Counted from the first letter of the stretch, positions 22,788 to 35,429 are shown. The stretch is 64,000 nucleotides of DNA from Microplitis mediator (GCF_029852145.1 NC_079977.1:15372640-15436639); one strand, 5' to 3'. Numbers and translations are program-made. The notes: generated by a model not told the origin, from the letters alone.

Positions 22788-24140
22788 TTTATTTGATTTA
22801 AAATAGACCCAGGGCTAGAGAATAATAATAATAGTTAAGGGCGATTGTTGCGCCACGTGGGTGGCCAATGAGTGGCCGGCCCAAAAAGCAATTAGAAAGG
22901 TACGGATAGTCTTGACGAGTGGACGCTGCTGTTATCAGATCAAATTACGTTGCTATTACATTTATTTTTTGCCGGCAATTAACAGTGGTTAATTAATCGA
23001 AATATAAATAAATTCACCGGGCGATTGAGTTCAAGTCTTTGTTTTGGATTTATTCGGGAAACGATATCGAGTAAGTACTCTTGTATTCTCTTTCCATGCA
23101 TTGTTGCTGATAACCTCCCCGGGAATTGTTGGTATTTGCGACGCAAAATTCACGTGTGTGTATCGCACACCCGTAAATAATTTGGTTAATTTTGTATTGC
23201 GTTTCCCCCTGAATGATACATATACACATATAAAAAGGATTGTGTATAATCAATAATTATATTTTGTTTAAATTTTTATTTAAAAATTAGAAATTGCGCG
23301 CTTACAGCAGTTTGCTGTATAGATATATCTATACTTGTAGCTATAGCTATACGCCGGCTCGAAAAGAAAATTCCTGAGGCGACGACGTAATAGTTCAGGG
23401 AAAAATTCCTGGACAATAATAATAATTATTGAAACGGAATTATTATTATTTATTATGTTATTTACAATTATTGCCATTATTATTTGAATAATTATACCCA
23501 AAATATTACTACTTATTTTTCTGTTCTGTGTATGATTTACAGTAATTATTTACCCCAGCGGTCGATAAATTTATATTATATTTTTGACTGTTTATAATTA
23601 TTGGAAGAGTGATTATTATTTATTTAAAAGAATTTATGTTATGATTCCCGAAAACTGGTGAATGAGAGTGAGGGTAAACCGTATCTTTCTCCCCCCATAA
23701 ATTGTAAAGGGGCAATCCGGATAATTATTGCGATTATTTATTTTTTTTCTATTAATTAGTTTTGGTGAATTATCTATTCTGTTTAAAAGAAATTATTATA
23801 ATATATTAATTAATAATATTGAGATTTAAGTTCGGGTTTTTGGAATTATATAGAATCTACCCTCAGGGGTCTATTGATGATTATAATTTATATTTAAAAT
23901 TAAACAATTGTATTAGACGTTTTGGTAATTTATATAAATAATTAAGCCAACAATTTTCGGGGAAATACTTAATATGTATTTTTCCTAGGTCTTTTCCTAC
24001 TGTATTTAACTTGCTTTATTATTTTCTATGTATTTAATTGTGCTTATTTTCTGATTATTTCTTTTATTTATTTCATTCGATTGTTATCCGCTTCGAACAA
24101 GCTGCTCAGTCGGATCAATCCTTGCAAATTTTCTTGATAA

Positions 24141-24218
24141 ATTATTTTTGTCCGTTTTATATAAACGGTCTGGCGCCTACGTGCACTAACCCAGTCTGAG
24201 GAGCTGGTCCAGGCACAC
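24141..24218 (+). repeat. Dispersed repeat, block A (copy 2)
   Basis: 78 bp, same length as 1694-1771 without a gap and about 88% identical by eye. It is followed by block B. Confidence 0.6.
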
Positions 24219-24360
24219 CCTTATTTTATTCATTTATAATTTAATATCATCAGTAATAAGTATTTAAACATTACTATTTTATTTAAATTTAAGTATCAAG
24301 TGAAGCCACATTTATTATTATTTTCATTTTCCGAACTTTAAATTTATAATTTTTCTTTTA

Positions 24361-24437
24361 CACATGTGGGTGACCGCATACCGTACTGGGGTGGTTCGCG
24401 TCTCCGTTGCGGATTTTGAAAAACAGTATTCGTTATA
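24361..24437 (+). repeat. Dispersed repeat, block B (copy 2)
   Basis: Contains CACATGTGGGTGACCGCATAC and TTCGCGTCTCCGTTGCGGA-like sequence, matching 1827-1904 in order and orientation relative to block A. Confidence 0.5.
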
Positions 24438-24975
24438 ATCACTCGCGTTCAACACGTGGCCAAGATGGCATCGAGGCGCGAACAATGCCGGTACACGCGA
24501 TGAGACAAATTTAATTGAGAATAAATGAGATTTACAGATGAGAGCAAAATCATGTAAGAAGTAATTACTTTGAATTATTTCACGCAAAATGCAACGATTT
24601 AATTTATGAGAGCGCAATTGATTATTAAGAGAAAACGAGATTATAAATTAGCACGATGCGTCAGCCACGAGAACTGTAAACAATATAATAGAGAGAGAGC
24701 GTTAAAAGAGTGAGAGAGACAGCGCATCCGTCTTCTTCATCCCCACTCGAGCGGTCTTTGCGATGAGAATGCGACTAGCAGAGCTGCCTATGATTGATGA
24801 ATAATCGCGGGAGATTTGAACACGTCATATTAAAAAGTATATTCAGACTGATTGTCAACTACCCAGTATAAGTAAACAATCAAGATACCCCACAACATTT
24901 TATCTCGAATTGAATTTCAACCAACAACAATCTGGTCTCCAACTCAGCAAATCTTGTATCCTGACAAATATTTTA

Positions 24976-27336
24976 CAGTGGAGTCTCTCTAACTTTGACT
25001 GAGACGAAACCGAAATTCCAGGAATTAAAATTGTAGAAGTACCCCTTCTTTTTACTAGAAGGCGTGGCTTAAAAAAAGTGAGTCAGTCAAAACGACCCGC
25101 AAGTTTTTAAATTTTGAAGGTTAGATTTTTCTAAAATTGATATGTCAATTTTATTGTTGTTAAACTTCTTTAATAGAAAATCAATTTTTCATTTTAATAG
25201 TAAAAGTAAATAAATTTTTTTTTGTTATGAAAATTTTCAAGCGAAAAATTGATTATTTTATTAAGAATCTATACTAAGCAGTTTTTAATAAAATATTAAA
25301 TTCAAATATTCTAAATCAAATCATACAAAAAAATTTTTTAATAACAATTCCAAATTATTATTTGCAAGTAGCAAATTTTCCATTGAAAATTTAGTAAATT
25401 CTTAGATGTAATAATTAGTATAAGTAATGAATTAAATCTATTATCTAAATTGAAAATGAATATTCTTTAGTTAATAGTGAAAGAGAAAATTAAAAAAAAA
25501 TACAAATTAAATTAAAATGTCAACAGTTTTTATTGTCATTAAGAACATCACAACTAAATTATTAATTTTTTCAATATTAATAACTAATAATTTAATAATC
25601 TATTTAAGAAGATATAACTATAATTTGTTACAAAGTCGTAACTATTCACAGTAATAAATTAATTATAGTGAGATCTACGAAAAGTTGAATAAATAAAGTA
25701 ATACAAACAGATATTTCAATACAAGTATCATCACAATTAAAAAATTAAGTCGAATTATTAATAATATTGCTGGAATAATTTTATAAAGTCAAATTGTTCG
25801 ATATTAGACAAGTTATTTGAATTATTCAAAAATACATGATCGAAGTTTACATCTCACATAGTCATTTCACTTCCGATCGCTTTACGAATAGTTTTTAAAT
25901 TTGTCACCTAATCAAGTCGATAGTGAGAATTTCCTTCGCAGTGATTTATTAACAAGTTAACAGAGTCACTGAGAACTATCCAATCGGGTGGGTGACGATT
26001 CGTAGTATTTTCATTTTTATCTTGATTATCTTCATTTTTATCATCGTGGACAGCTTGAAGAATTTGTTCGTCGGTTAAATAGTCTTCTGAAGACATTGCA
26101 GTGAAGTTTATCCATTCAGTGACTATTGCCAAATTATTCTCGTGGTCATCTGACTCACTGAACTTTTCGCAAAACTTGTTTACGATGTCTTGTGTATTAA
26201 TTTGACCCACTTGATTGACACTAGATTTTTTAGAGTTGATAACATGCTGTAAAATTGTTTCTACTTGTCGCCACAGCTGAAAATTATTTCAAAAAAATAA
26301 ACATAATTGAAATATTAATTTATTATTGAAATACTATCTATTATCAATGAAATATTTGTAGATAATTTGATGATTGCCCTTATCCCTTTCCAAGACTTTA
26401 TAATTGTTGTTTGTGAAACAGCATTCCAAGCATCGGATACTCAAAAAATAACTTCCTTCATGGTTATTTGTTTTAAAGCTCTAATAACACCAAGTCCAAT
26501 ATCTAGTTTACTCAAAAGGAATGACATTAAATGCACTCGGTAGTTCATTTTAAGATTTTGTAAGCATCCTTGATCCATGGGTTGTAAAAGAGAAGTAGTA
26601 TTAGGTGGTAAAAACTCAACTCTTATATCCCCTTTTTTTATATTTTTGGGATGCGATGCACAGTTATCAACAAATAAAACTGCTTTGGTCGGTAATCCTT
26701 TGCTTTGTAAAAACTCTGTAACCCTTGGAACAAATTCGTCGTAGAACCATTTTTCAAATAAGGGTCCTGTCATCCATGCACTTTTTTGACTTTTATATGA
26801 TACGAGGATGTGTGATAATTTTTGAATAGCTCTAGGCTTCTTTGATTTACCTATAAGAACTATTGGAAATTTTGACGTTCCTGAAGCATTACTGCGAGCC
26901 ATAATTGTTACACGCTCCTTTTGTACTTTAAAACCCGCAGCATTTTCATTTTTGCTCTTAATGTTGTCCTCGGAATGTCACGAAAAATTAATCCTGACTC
27001 ATCACAACTAAAAATTTGATCAGCAGTGAGTTCTTTTTTTGCTATCATCTCAGAAAACGATTGCTGATAATCATTAGCAGCTTGGTGATTTGCTGATAGT
27101 TTTTCTCCACTGACCACGATTTTCCTGACGCCATGACGTTTTTTCCATTTATCTAACCACCCTTGGCTGGCAGTAAACTTAGTTTTATCATCTAACATCT
27201 TTGCATAACGTAAGGCTTGTGCTTTTGTAAGTACTCCAGTGATCGGACAACCAGCTCGACGACGTTCTTGAAACCACATCCATACGGCTTGATCAACTAA
27301 TTCATAATCAGGTTTTTTGTGACAGACACTTGAAAT
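24976..27336 (-). mobile_element. Tigger/pogo-type DNA transposon, one end missing
   Basis: CAGTGGAGTCTCTCTAACTT at 24976, preceded by TA, matches the terminal inverted repeat style of Tigger elements. A transposase relic on the minus strand spans 25908-27336. No matching terminal repeat lies to the right: similarity stops at about 27336 inside the N-terminal DNA-binding region. The element is therefore truncated, and AT-rich sequence at 24996-25907 would be its 3' untranslated part. Confidence 0.75.
25908..27336 (-). pseudogene. Tigger/jerky-like transposase (CENP-B HTH plus DDE_1), broken
   Basis: From 27336 down it reads KKPDYELVDQAVW and then MWFQERRRAGCPITG and WLDKWKKRHGV, the second (CENP-B type) DNA-binding repeat. 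The catalytic region follows: IFSCDESGL (first Asp), VLFVDNCASHP (second) and LLQPMDQG (third), the DDE_1 triad in order. Breaks: one frameshift near 26950; a TGA at about 26438 in the reading VIF-stop-VSDAWNAVSQ; and a non-coding stretch 26290-26390 before LWRQVETILQHVIN resumes. That stretch ends in TTTTCAG on the minus strand, as an intron would. The acidic C-terminus ends at 25908. The N-terminal HTH is missing. Transposase would cut and paste the element; this copy cannot. Confidence 0.85.
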
Positions 27337-28886
27337 CTACGACATTTAGCGCCTATAGCCGGCAACTAAAAATATTAGATAAGATACAGCTGGTAAAAAA
27401 GATACCTAATCGTTCTAATAATGACGTCATCATCGGATCAAAAAATATTTTTTGGTTACATGTGGGATATCAAACGACCAAAAAATATTGAAGTAACTTA
27501 ACGAGCCATCTTGTGACAAAATTTATCATCATTTTAATTCGTCCACTTACCGACTTCTCTCTAATTATCAACAAATACTCAAAACAATCTTACCAAATAA
27601 ATAAACGCGGATTTATAACATGCCATTTATAGGCGACTAAATGTGGTATTTTAAATATCTGTCACCAAAACTAATGTATTTATCTAGTATAATCGGGGTT
27701 CTCTGCGACCGGGACACCGCCGTGGTGACCCGTCAGCGGTTATGAAGGATCGGCTAGATGAGACATGCGTCTCGAGATATTCTTATGATCATGTATCTGC
27801 CTACTTAATTTTAAACCTAACAACATTCAGCTTGAGTCTCGCGTAACACCAGTGCGTGGCTCGCAAGAACTCTAATATCACCTTTTGACACCTAAACTGA
27901 TCTGCCGCTATCTTTCTAATATTTGAGCAAGCCATTAACACCATATTATTACCAACAGCTACTGCCTAGTCGCTGCAAACGAGTAATTACGAGATCTAAA
28001 CGAGCAAGTACGAGCTTGAACCAGCACTGTGAGTCTTCACCCTAAGATTCAAGATCCTGAACTAAGTCTAAGACCACCTAATCACGCCAGCAGCTGCTTG
28101 GCCCTGCCAAGCTAGAACCAACAACGTACATCATCTACTTACTGCGTGTCGCTTGACATAACGAGATCCTCAACTACGAGAGTCTTTCGCCTGGCACAGC
28201 GAAAACATCATCAACCAGAGCTACTAGTCAGCGGGCCCTTTATCAGGCTCGATTCCAGATCATCATCACTCAACACCGACCGAGTCAGAGCACGTTAGTT
28301 CTGTTGCCACCAGCTCAGCCAGGAGGAATCCAAACTGCTGAGTATTCACCAGCACCAGCACCAGAGTCATCAAATATAGTCCACTACTCTAACATCCATC
28401 TGAGTCCAACATGAATTTACAATAATTAATACATAAGATAATTTGTTCAAAGATCAATAAATTTGTTAATTATACAATCTAGTTCTTGCCCAAACAAATT
28501 GTCATTGCTTTTTTTGATATTTAATTTAGTTTTTATTCCAGGGATATCTCTATCAGGGCCTGGATAGGGATGTTCTTTGTGGGATCTCCTTGTGGTGTCC
28601 CTATGAGGGCCCTGGTTCGAATGCCCTGGTAGTTTCTCTTGAAGATTTTGTCTATTGGGAGATAGCTGAGACTACCGAATAAGGACCCAATAGGCATGAC
28701 ATAAAACTTTTTAGTCAGGTTATTATTATTTGTCAGCTAATGCATACGCGTCAGTGCTATAATTGACACGTGGTTTTATGGCTAACTCAATTTTAAGTAT
28801 TTAAATTAATAAGAATGTAAAAATATACATGACAACAAAGGCAGTTCAATTATTCTGATGATATTCAACTCATAAATTCAATATAT
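27337..28886. other. Non-coding, partly CT-rich
   Basis: 27710-28420 is less AT-rich and contains no open frame that looks coding. 28540-28640 holds short palindromic and repeated pieces (GGGATATCTCTATCAGGGCC, CCCTATGAGGGCCCTGG) resembling those in the array at 60978-61330. No further feature supported. Confidence 0.4.
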
Positions 28887-29852
28887 TGAGACAATGTGAA
28901 TTGTCTTCTTCTCCCTCAGCCTTGCGGTTCCCATTTGTCTCCGTCTCGTTGCCGTCTGAAACCACCTAAAGCTAGAGTCATAGTGCCATGGTCACATGAC
29001 TAATTATCACCTCAACGCATGACCGTGAGGGGAAGTGGGGAGCGAGCCTAAAAACTCAGCCCTAAGATCCTACGGTGATTGAACTTCACTTCGATCCTGG
29101 ATCAAATCGCGTTCAGACGTCTTTATTGTTTAGTATCAATCATAATCAGGCAATTATACTTGCAATAGTCACGTACTTTATATTCTGTAAATCTTATATT
29201 TCTTTCTAGCAATTAACTTGCAAAGTAATACTTTTATTGTTTATTAGTTATTAATTATAATTAAATTTAAGTGTATTGGAAGCATTATACGTTACCGGCG
29301 ACACATTCGCGGTAGTAAAATTAGGATTAAGTAATAAAATCAGTGTATAACAAGGCGTTATTCCACGTGGTTACTGATTGCGTATCCAGTGTTCCAACCA
29401 GGACTGCGTTATTGTACCTTGCGGAAATTAATGTAAGTGAATGAATCTTTGTTACAATTGGCAATAAACTTGCGTATTTCGATAACATCAATCCTTGACA
29501 TTATACATTGCCCTTGTCCTATCCTAGTGCTAAAATATTGGTAAGACCACCGAATAATAGGATATAATAATTATAAATTGAGTTACAAGTAGTAACTCGA
29601 CTATCAATAAGTATAATGTATAAAATAAATACAATCTATAATTTTATAATTAGCCGTGAGGTAAGTTGATGAGCCTTTTTTTATACGTTGCCGAGTTTGA
29701 ATAAGTGCGGGTCTTTGCTTTGCAAGAACCCCAGCCCACTGCTCTGTCCAGCATAAATAAAAATTCGTAGAGGCCAGCCTAAGCCAGGGTTCAACCCGCG
29801 AATTCTGGTGGCTGCTGGTAAAAATCGCGAAGAAGAGAAGCGATTTGTCTCA
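28887..29852 (-). repeat. Solo LTR (Gypsy/errantivirus-like), copy 2
   Basis: 966 bp, same family as 11191-12148 in opposite orientation. Seen on the plus strand it runs TGAGACAATG...TTTGTCTCA. ATAT flanks both ends (28883-28886 and 29853-29856), a 4-bp target duplication that fits the alternating purine-pyrimidine target preference reported for errantiviruses. The polyadenylation signal AATAAA lies on the minus strand near 29122-29128. No internal element sequence adjoins it. Confidence 0.7.
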
Positions 29853-30462
29853 ATATTTAACTAAGATCACTGCACTCTGAATAGATATGGAATAGCACGT
29901 GGTGCACAAAAACTCAGAACCTGGCGCGTGGCTTGAATAACTGAGAATTTACTGTTAGTCGAGCTGAGAAGAGTAGTATTAATATAATAATCAATTTGGA
30001 TAACTCATTGAGATGAATCACTGAGAAAGACTATTAATTTGGCTCGAGAATTGTGAAATAACTCGTATTTAACTAAAGAATGAGAAATGGCGTGAAACAC
30101 ACTGGTTGAACGTTACGATGATAATCATCATGGCGATGATGACGTCGCCTTTTTCTTCGTTGGTGAAAAACTACCAGAGTCAAGAGAAATTAATTACTCT
30201 AGTCAATGAAGTAAGAGGAGATAAGTAGAACTCTACTAGTCCCCGCTAATTTTATGCTCGACAGCCATTTAAGAAAGTTGTGATTTTCGAACAATGTTAT
30301 TCTTATTGTGACTATAATACTTGTAACCATGTTAGAATGGAAAAGATATGCTAAACTATTTACTGTTTTACGATGCCTTAATTGTTGAAGCATCAGTTAT
30401 AATATTAAGTGTTGAGAAATTGAAGTAAGTCGTTTTAAATTACGTTCGTATTCAAATCAGTA
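29853..30462. other. Non-coding
   Basis: I see no gene or clear repeat apart from ordinary AT-rich sequence. Confidence 0.4.
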
Positions 30463-30618
30463 CACTGATAGAAGAATTTATTAAATATTAATAAATTCAT
30501 TTGATTAGATGCTATAATTTCATTTATTAAATATCAATCAATATTTGTTAACATTTAATAAATATTTATTAATAGTTAACACATATTTATTAACAGTTAA
30601 TAAATTATTGTTAGAGTG
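30463..30618. repeat. Small CACTG-ended inverted-repeat element
   Basis: It starts CACTGATAGAAGAATTTATT and ends, reversed, CACTCTAACAATAATTTATT. The inside is made of TTAATAAATATT-type palindromic units. It resembles the CACTGAGAGAAA start at 38467. There is no clean target duplication. Confidence 0.45.
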
Positions 30619-33264
30619 AATGTGTCTTTTTTACGGTGCGCCGTGAAGATCGTTCCTAAAAAGATAACGCTATAACCTTTCTTGATAAAGATATGATACT
30701 GAGTACTGAACATAAAAAAAAAATTTTGTGTTGAGTTTTAAATAAAAAAGTTTAAAGTGACCCATAAAGTTTTTCAAAAATTGATTGAAATGGATGTGTT
30801 GCTAAATTCATAGGCTCTAGGTGAACTATATCCAATGTTGATGAATCATTACAATTCATCAAATAAGATTAAAGTCTTCATACATATGGGAAACCTTGAA
30901 ACTTATTAATATGAAAATAATTATCATTTTAGTTATATAGTTTTTCTCATTTTTCTGTAGAGCATGATATAACTGATTTAGATACTCTGAAAGAATCATA
31001 GAAAATAGTAGCCGGTAGAGTTGGTAATACTGATTGAAGTCTCCAATTTTTGCTTATCTTCTAAAATCGGTCTCTTATTCTATCGATTCTATTGATGCAA
31101 TGTGTGAGACTTTTCTTTAACAGAGAACTCAACTTTCCATGGAGTTATAACTGTAAAAACTCAACTACAATTTTTTGTTATTAAAATAGTAAGGAATATT
31201 TTTCGATTAATATTAACAGCTTAAATTTAGCAGGATGTTTTTTTTGTATTTGAAAAGGTTTGAGAGAAACAGCACTTGATTAAAATTCTGAAATTTTTAC
31301 ATTAAAGTTCACTCTAATCTGTTTGTCTGTACGTATAAATTATTTATATAATGCGATTTTATTTGAGAAAATATTTATTAATTACCTATTAAGATGGGCA
31401 TATATACATATGTTGCAATCGTTTACAAAAAAAAAAATATCGTTAATGTTAAAATCTATTTTAACTAATATACCTTATCTTTATTATTAAAACAATATTC
31501 AATTATACACACATTTTACTAAAAAATATCGTTACCACTGCACTACTCAACAACAAATAACATAACAATATACGTCAATTCTCGCCTAATTAATGTCAAT
31601 ATAATAATGAAATTTTTGCAAATTTTTTTTTTTTAACTTAAATGTTCTTATACTTGTAAATATTAATGACATAACAATATTCTCAAAATGTAGAGTAAAA
31701 AAAATTAATCAATATTATCAAGTAATATTAAGGTATGGTTGAATGCTTTGAAAAGTTGATCATTAAACAAGAGTTGAAATCACAATACTAGATTTTTTTG
31801 TTACTTAGCCCTCATCAGCACTACGATAGTATACATCTTGTAAAATCGGGATTATACTTGAGTGAGGGTTTCGCGGCACAAGTGAAGTGAGTGTTGTCAA
31901 TACACGAGAGTACACTACTCGATCTTACTATATGTATACAATAGCATATGTAATGAATGCCCGGAAAAAACGCCGCTAAATGTCTACAGTTAGAGTCATG
32001 CAGTTGGGCATGTAAAATAAATTTACTATATTATTATTAAAAAAGATTCATACTCAATGGGTATAGATAATTTGTTAAATTGAAAACTATTCACTCAATA
32101 AGAAAAAAATGTCAACTTTGGTGTTATGTCATATCAATTAATAGAAATATGTGAGGTTGTAAAATTCAGCTGATATTGCATGAATCCATGCAAGTGTGTG
32201 GTGATTAATTAGATGCACTGTGCAGTCTAGAGACTTTAGTCATGTTAATGAAGTAGCTAAATTCAAAATGACTCAATAAAAAAAGGAGTTCATTAATTCG
32301 TTAGTGGCTTGAATCATTGAGTAGAAATATACACGATCTATCTCACTTAAATTTCATGATTTAATATTAAAATTAGTGATTTAATATATAGTAAATTACA
32401 CTTTTGACCATTCAGAAAGAATTTCATTTTAGTATAAAATTTTAGGCGACTAACTTTAGCCAGCTAGTGGTGTATTCTTCGGACATAAGTTACATAAAGT
32501 CTTTTAGACTCTCTTACGATAAAAACAAGAAAATAAAAAAAAAAGAAACGATGTGTAATAAATTAAATAGAAACTACATGTTTTTACCAGAGTTGAAATA
32601 ATTAATGGAAAAGTAATTATACGGTTACATTTCAATATTGTATGAAGGAAAAAAAAAAGAAAAAAAAACAGTTGCAACGAAGGGGCATAAAAAAGTATCT
32701 TGGATTATGTGTTTAAATCGTGTAGAATTTGGATCTTCTGAAAAATTTTAAATGAAACCTACAAACAAGGAGGCAAAACAAATACTTTGAATTTTCTACA
32801 AACAAACTAAAAAACAAAATCTGTAGTCTATTAATTTATAGTTTAATAATGAAAACAATGATAATTATTGATCTAACCACATTCAATGCTCAATTTTTGT
32901 GACATATTATTTAATAAATGTCAAATCGATTTTTTAGTACTACAATATCTTAAATTTTTTCTTATAACCTTTATGTCGCGATTCTCTTAGATTCTTCTAT
33001 ATTTATAGGTTATAGTAAAATGTTATACTGATCAGAGTTGAATCAATTGATAATGATTCATCGTACACATTTTATGTATCGTTGCATGAAACTTTGAAAA
33101 AAAGAATGTTAACTTTTTTTTTACTTTGGTTCTGATCTCTCGAGGCCAGATTATGTCCGGGATGTAATATCATCCCAAATTACTCGCACACTCGATACAA
33201 AAAATACACACTCTTAAAGAATACGTCATGATTTTTTTAATACAAATAAAATTAATTAATCAAC
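30619..33264. other. Non-coding; may include the 3' UTR of the minus-strand gene
   Basis: AT-rich sequence without credible frames. As it lies directly downstream of a terminal coding exon read on the minus strand, its right part is presumably 3' UTR. I could not fix a polyadenylation site. Confidence 0.4.
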
Positions 33265-34194
33265 TCAACTTAGAGCAAGCAATGGCTCGACTGTCATACG
33301 AAATTTTCTAGCTTTGCTTTCATGGTATTTTTTCATTTTTAAAAGTTTTCTTTTGCCTTGACTCAACTTTTTCATCGGTGCTTCAATCGTTGTCATATTG
33401 TCATCCTCAATATTATCTTCTTCTAACATCTTCAAAGTTTCAATAATATTTCTTGGTTCTGTGGTTCCTTCAGCTCTACTACTTTTTGTGCCGTTTCTGT
33501 TAGCATAAACAACAGATAAATGTGAGAAACTAGATTTAGGGGGTGCTGTAATATCAGCAAAATCCCGGAAATTTGAAAAAAAGTCCCCAGCACGCACTGG
33601 TTGTGGCTTAGGATTTCGATAATAATTTGTTGATCTTCCTCTAGCAGCAGAACTAGACGAATAGTAGGGGTTATACAAACTTTCATCAACATTGTATTCA
33701 TCATTTTCTTTTTCTTCAGGGTAATATGTTCCACCTCGTATAACGCCAAAGTTACCCGAACCTAGTAATGGATGTTGTGTATCTTTGGATGTCGATGCTG
33801 ATGTTTGATAGGCATTATTACGATCACGTTGAAAATAACCAAGAAAACGATTTGGGCGATAACGTTGCTGCTGTTGTTGCTCATTGTACGTAAGTCGATG
33901 ATTGGCAAATAATTCTGCAAATGATGGAAAGAAATTCTGACTTTCTTGTTCTAAGCTTTTATCTTCTTGAGCTGTTAGTCCTATTTCAGCTTTATGAACT
34001 TCGGTTCCCGGATCTGCTACTGTTGTCGCTGCAGATAATGATTCTTCGTCAATTGAGAGTGTAGCTGGTGGTTTTGTAGCTTGTTCAGATTCTCGATTCT
34101 CGGTTTCGGCTCCATCTGGTTCCATATATATATCTGAATCATCTGAGTCATTATAATCTTCGCTATGAACTTCAGATGCAGCAGCAATGGAATC
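33265..34194 (-). CDS. Terminal coding exon of an unrecognised host gene
   Basis: On the minus strand an open frame of 309 codons runs from 34194 to TAA at 33267-33265. The ATG at 34125 is internal: the frame continues 23 codons upstream to a good splice acceptor (TACTATTTACAG then GATTCC), so I call it a last exon in phase 0. The sequence is low in hydrophobics. An acidic stretch (EDYNDSDDSDIYMEPD) lies near its start, a five-glutamine run at about residues 106-110, Ser/Tyr/Asn-rich tracts in the middle, and a lysine/arginine-rich C-terminus (KKLSQGKRKLLKMKKYHESK). I see no transmembrane segment or enzyme motif. It looks like a mostly disordered protein; a long run of balanced codons with no stop in this AT-rich DNA argues that it is real. 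Upstream exons should lie at higher coordinates and I could not identify them. Confidence 0.75.
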   Translation of the reverse strand, partial: DSIAAASEVHSEDYNDSDDSDIYMEPDGAETENRESEQATKPPATLSIDEESLSAATTVADPGTEVHKAEIGLTAQEDKSLEQESQNFFPSFAELFANHRLTYNEQQQQQRYRPNRFLGYFQRDRNNAYQTSASTSKDTQHPLLGSGNFGVIRGGTYYPEEKENDEYNVDESLYNPYYSSSSAARGRSTNYYRNPKPQPVRAGDFFSNFRDFADITAPPKSSFSHLSVVYANRNGTKSSRAEGTTEPRNIIETLKMLEEDNIEDDNMTTIEAPMKKLSQGKRKLLKMKKYHESKARKFRMTVEPLLALS

Positions 34195-35429
34195 CTGTAA
34201 ATAGTAAAAGTATGAATCAAAATTTTATATACGTAGTAAGGCCCAAAATGTAAGTAAAAAAATTATGAGAATATATTAAATGGAGAAATAAATTAACATT
34301 GTATAAAGGATAATAAAGGAAATAGAACGTGATCGTGTATTATTTAAAAAGGGAACGTGACTTCGTTGTTGCCTTGACATTTAGCATTTCTTATTCATAG
34401 CGTACAACAACCTTATGTGAAACTCTAAAGATCGAGGAACGTTCATCTCACAAATATCGCTATCCATAGTAAATTATATTTATTATACAGAACGCTAAGA
34501 AAAAAAAGAAAAAAATTGAAAACATAAACACTTATAGTCGCGGTGGTTGATACCGTCATTATTGAAAATCTTCACATTAAAATCTGTAGTATAGGTTACA
34601 ACATTTACTAGGTGCGATTATAGAATTATGAATGTTTTTTTGCCATAGATGACTATAATACAGGCAAATAAGTATTTCTTCATCGAGATGAACTGGGGAT
34701 GATCACTCCCCACTAATTTTTTTACAGTCCATAATGCCATAAAAAGGCTGAAGTAAAAATACGAATAAAGACACTGCGTGTGTCAATTGTTGTTAAGAAA
34801 AAACGAAAACAGGTAACGAAAAATAACTATGTCTCCAAAGCTATTTATCGCAGGTACTCTGCCAAGTATCATTTTAAAGGGCGATGAATGTATGAAAACA
34901 TGAAAGAAAAATATCTAAAATTGTAAATTTCTATAAGAGTTATAAATTATTAGAAACAAGTAGTGTTAAATATCACGGCTGTAAGTTTTAAATGCTTTAA
35001 TAATTTTTTCTTACAATCAAAATGTTTATTTGGTTAGTGTAAAGGAAACAAAAAGTATTCAGTTAAAAACAACTTGAAAAATTAAAATCGGAAGAACTAG
35101 AAATATTAATACAAAAAATTCAAGAACTTTAATATAATTACATCAACATTAAAACTAAAATTACAAAATCATAAATATAGGTCAATTTTGGAAGAAATAA
35201 TACGAAAAATTTATGATAAATTATTTTAAGCATAATATCAAGTTGGTTAAAATCGAAATAAAAATAATAATGGAATAAAAATTTTTAAAAATGTAATAAA
35301 ATTACTAGACTTATTTTTTAAAAATCGATTGTTTATTTTTTTCAAAAATTATACGGACTATATTGTTCGAGATGACGAAAAAAAAATATCGATAAGTTTG
35401 AGCTTTTGATATTAATATTAACAACCGCC
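34195..35429. other. Non-coding; likely intron of the minus-strand gene
   Basis: It begins (minus strand) with the acceptor of the exon above and is AT-rich without frames. The donor exon is not recognised, so the intron length is unknown. Confidence 0.4.

Larger units (their letters stand above)
20561..24450 (+). repeat. Repeat-derived region hosting a LINE and blocks A/B (copy 2)
   Basis: AT-rich sequence with GC-richer blocks at 20830-20930, 22840-22920 and 23040-23240. It contains block A (24141-24218) and block B (24361-24437) of the dispersed repeat also seen at 1694-1904. A LINE (21294-22787) is inserted in it. TGTTGCGCCACGTGG at 22847 could be an LTR start, but no partner is visible. 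Apart from the LINE I see no coding sequence. Confidence 0.4.

Noticed and set aside
22847..23990. Complete LTR starting TGTTGCGCCACG
   Set aside because: No second copy and no matching end or target duplication in the window.
27337..27700. Right terminal repeat of the Tigger element
   Set aside because: No inverse of CAGTGGAGTCTCTCTAAC is present; similarity ends within the transposase.
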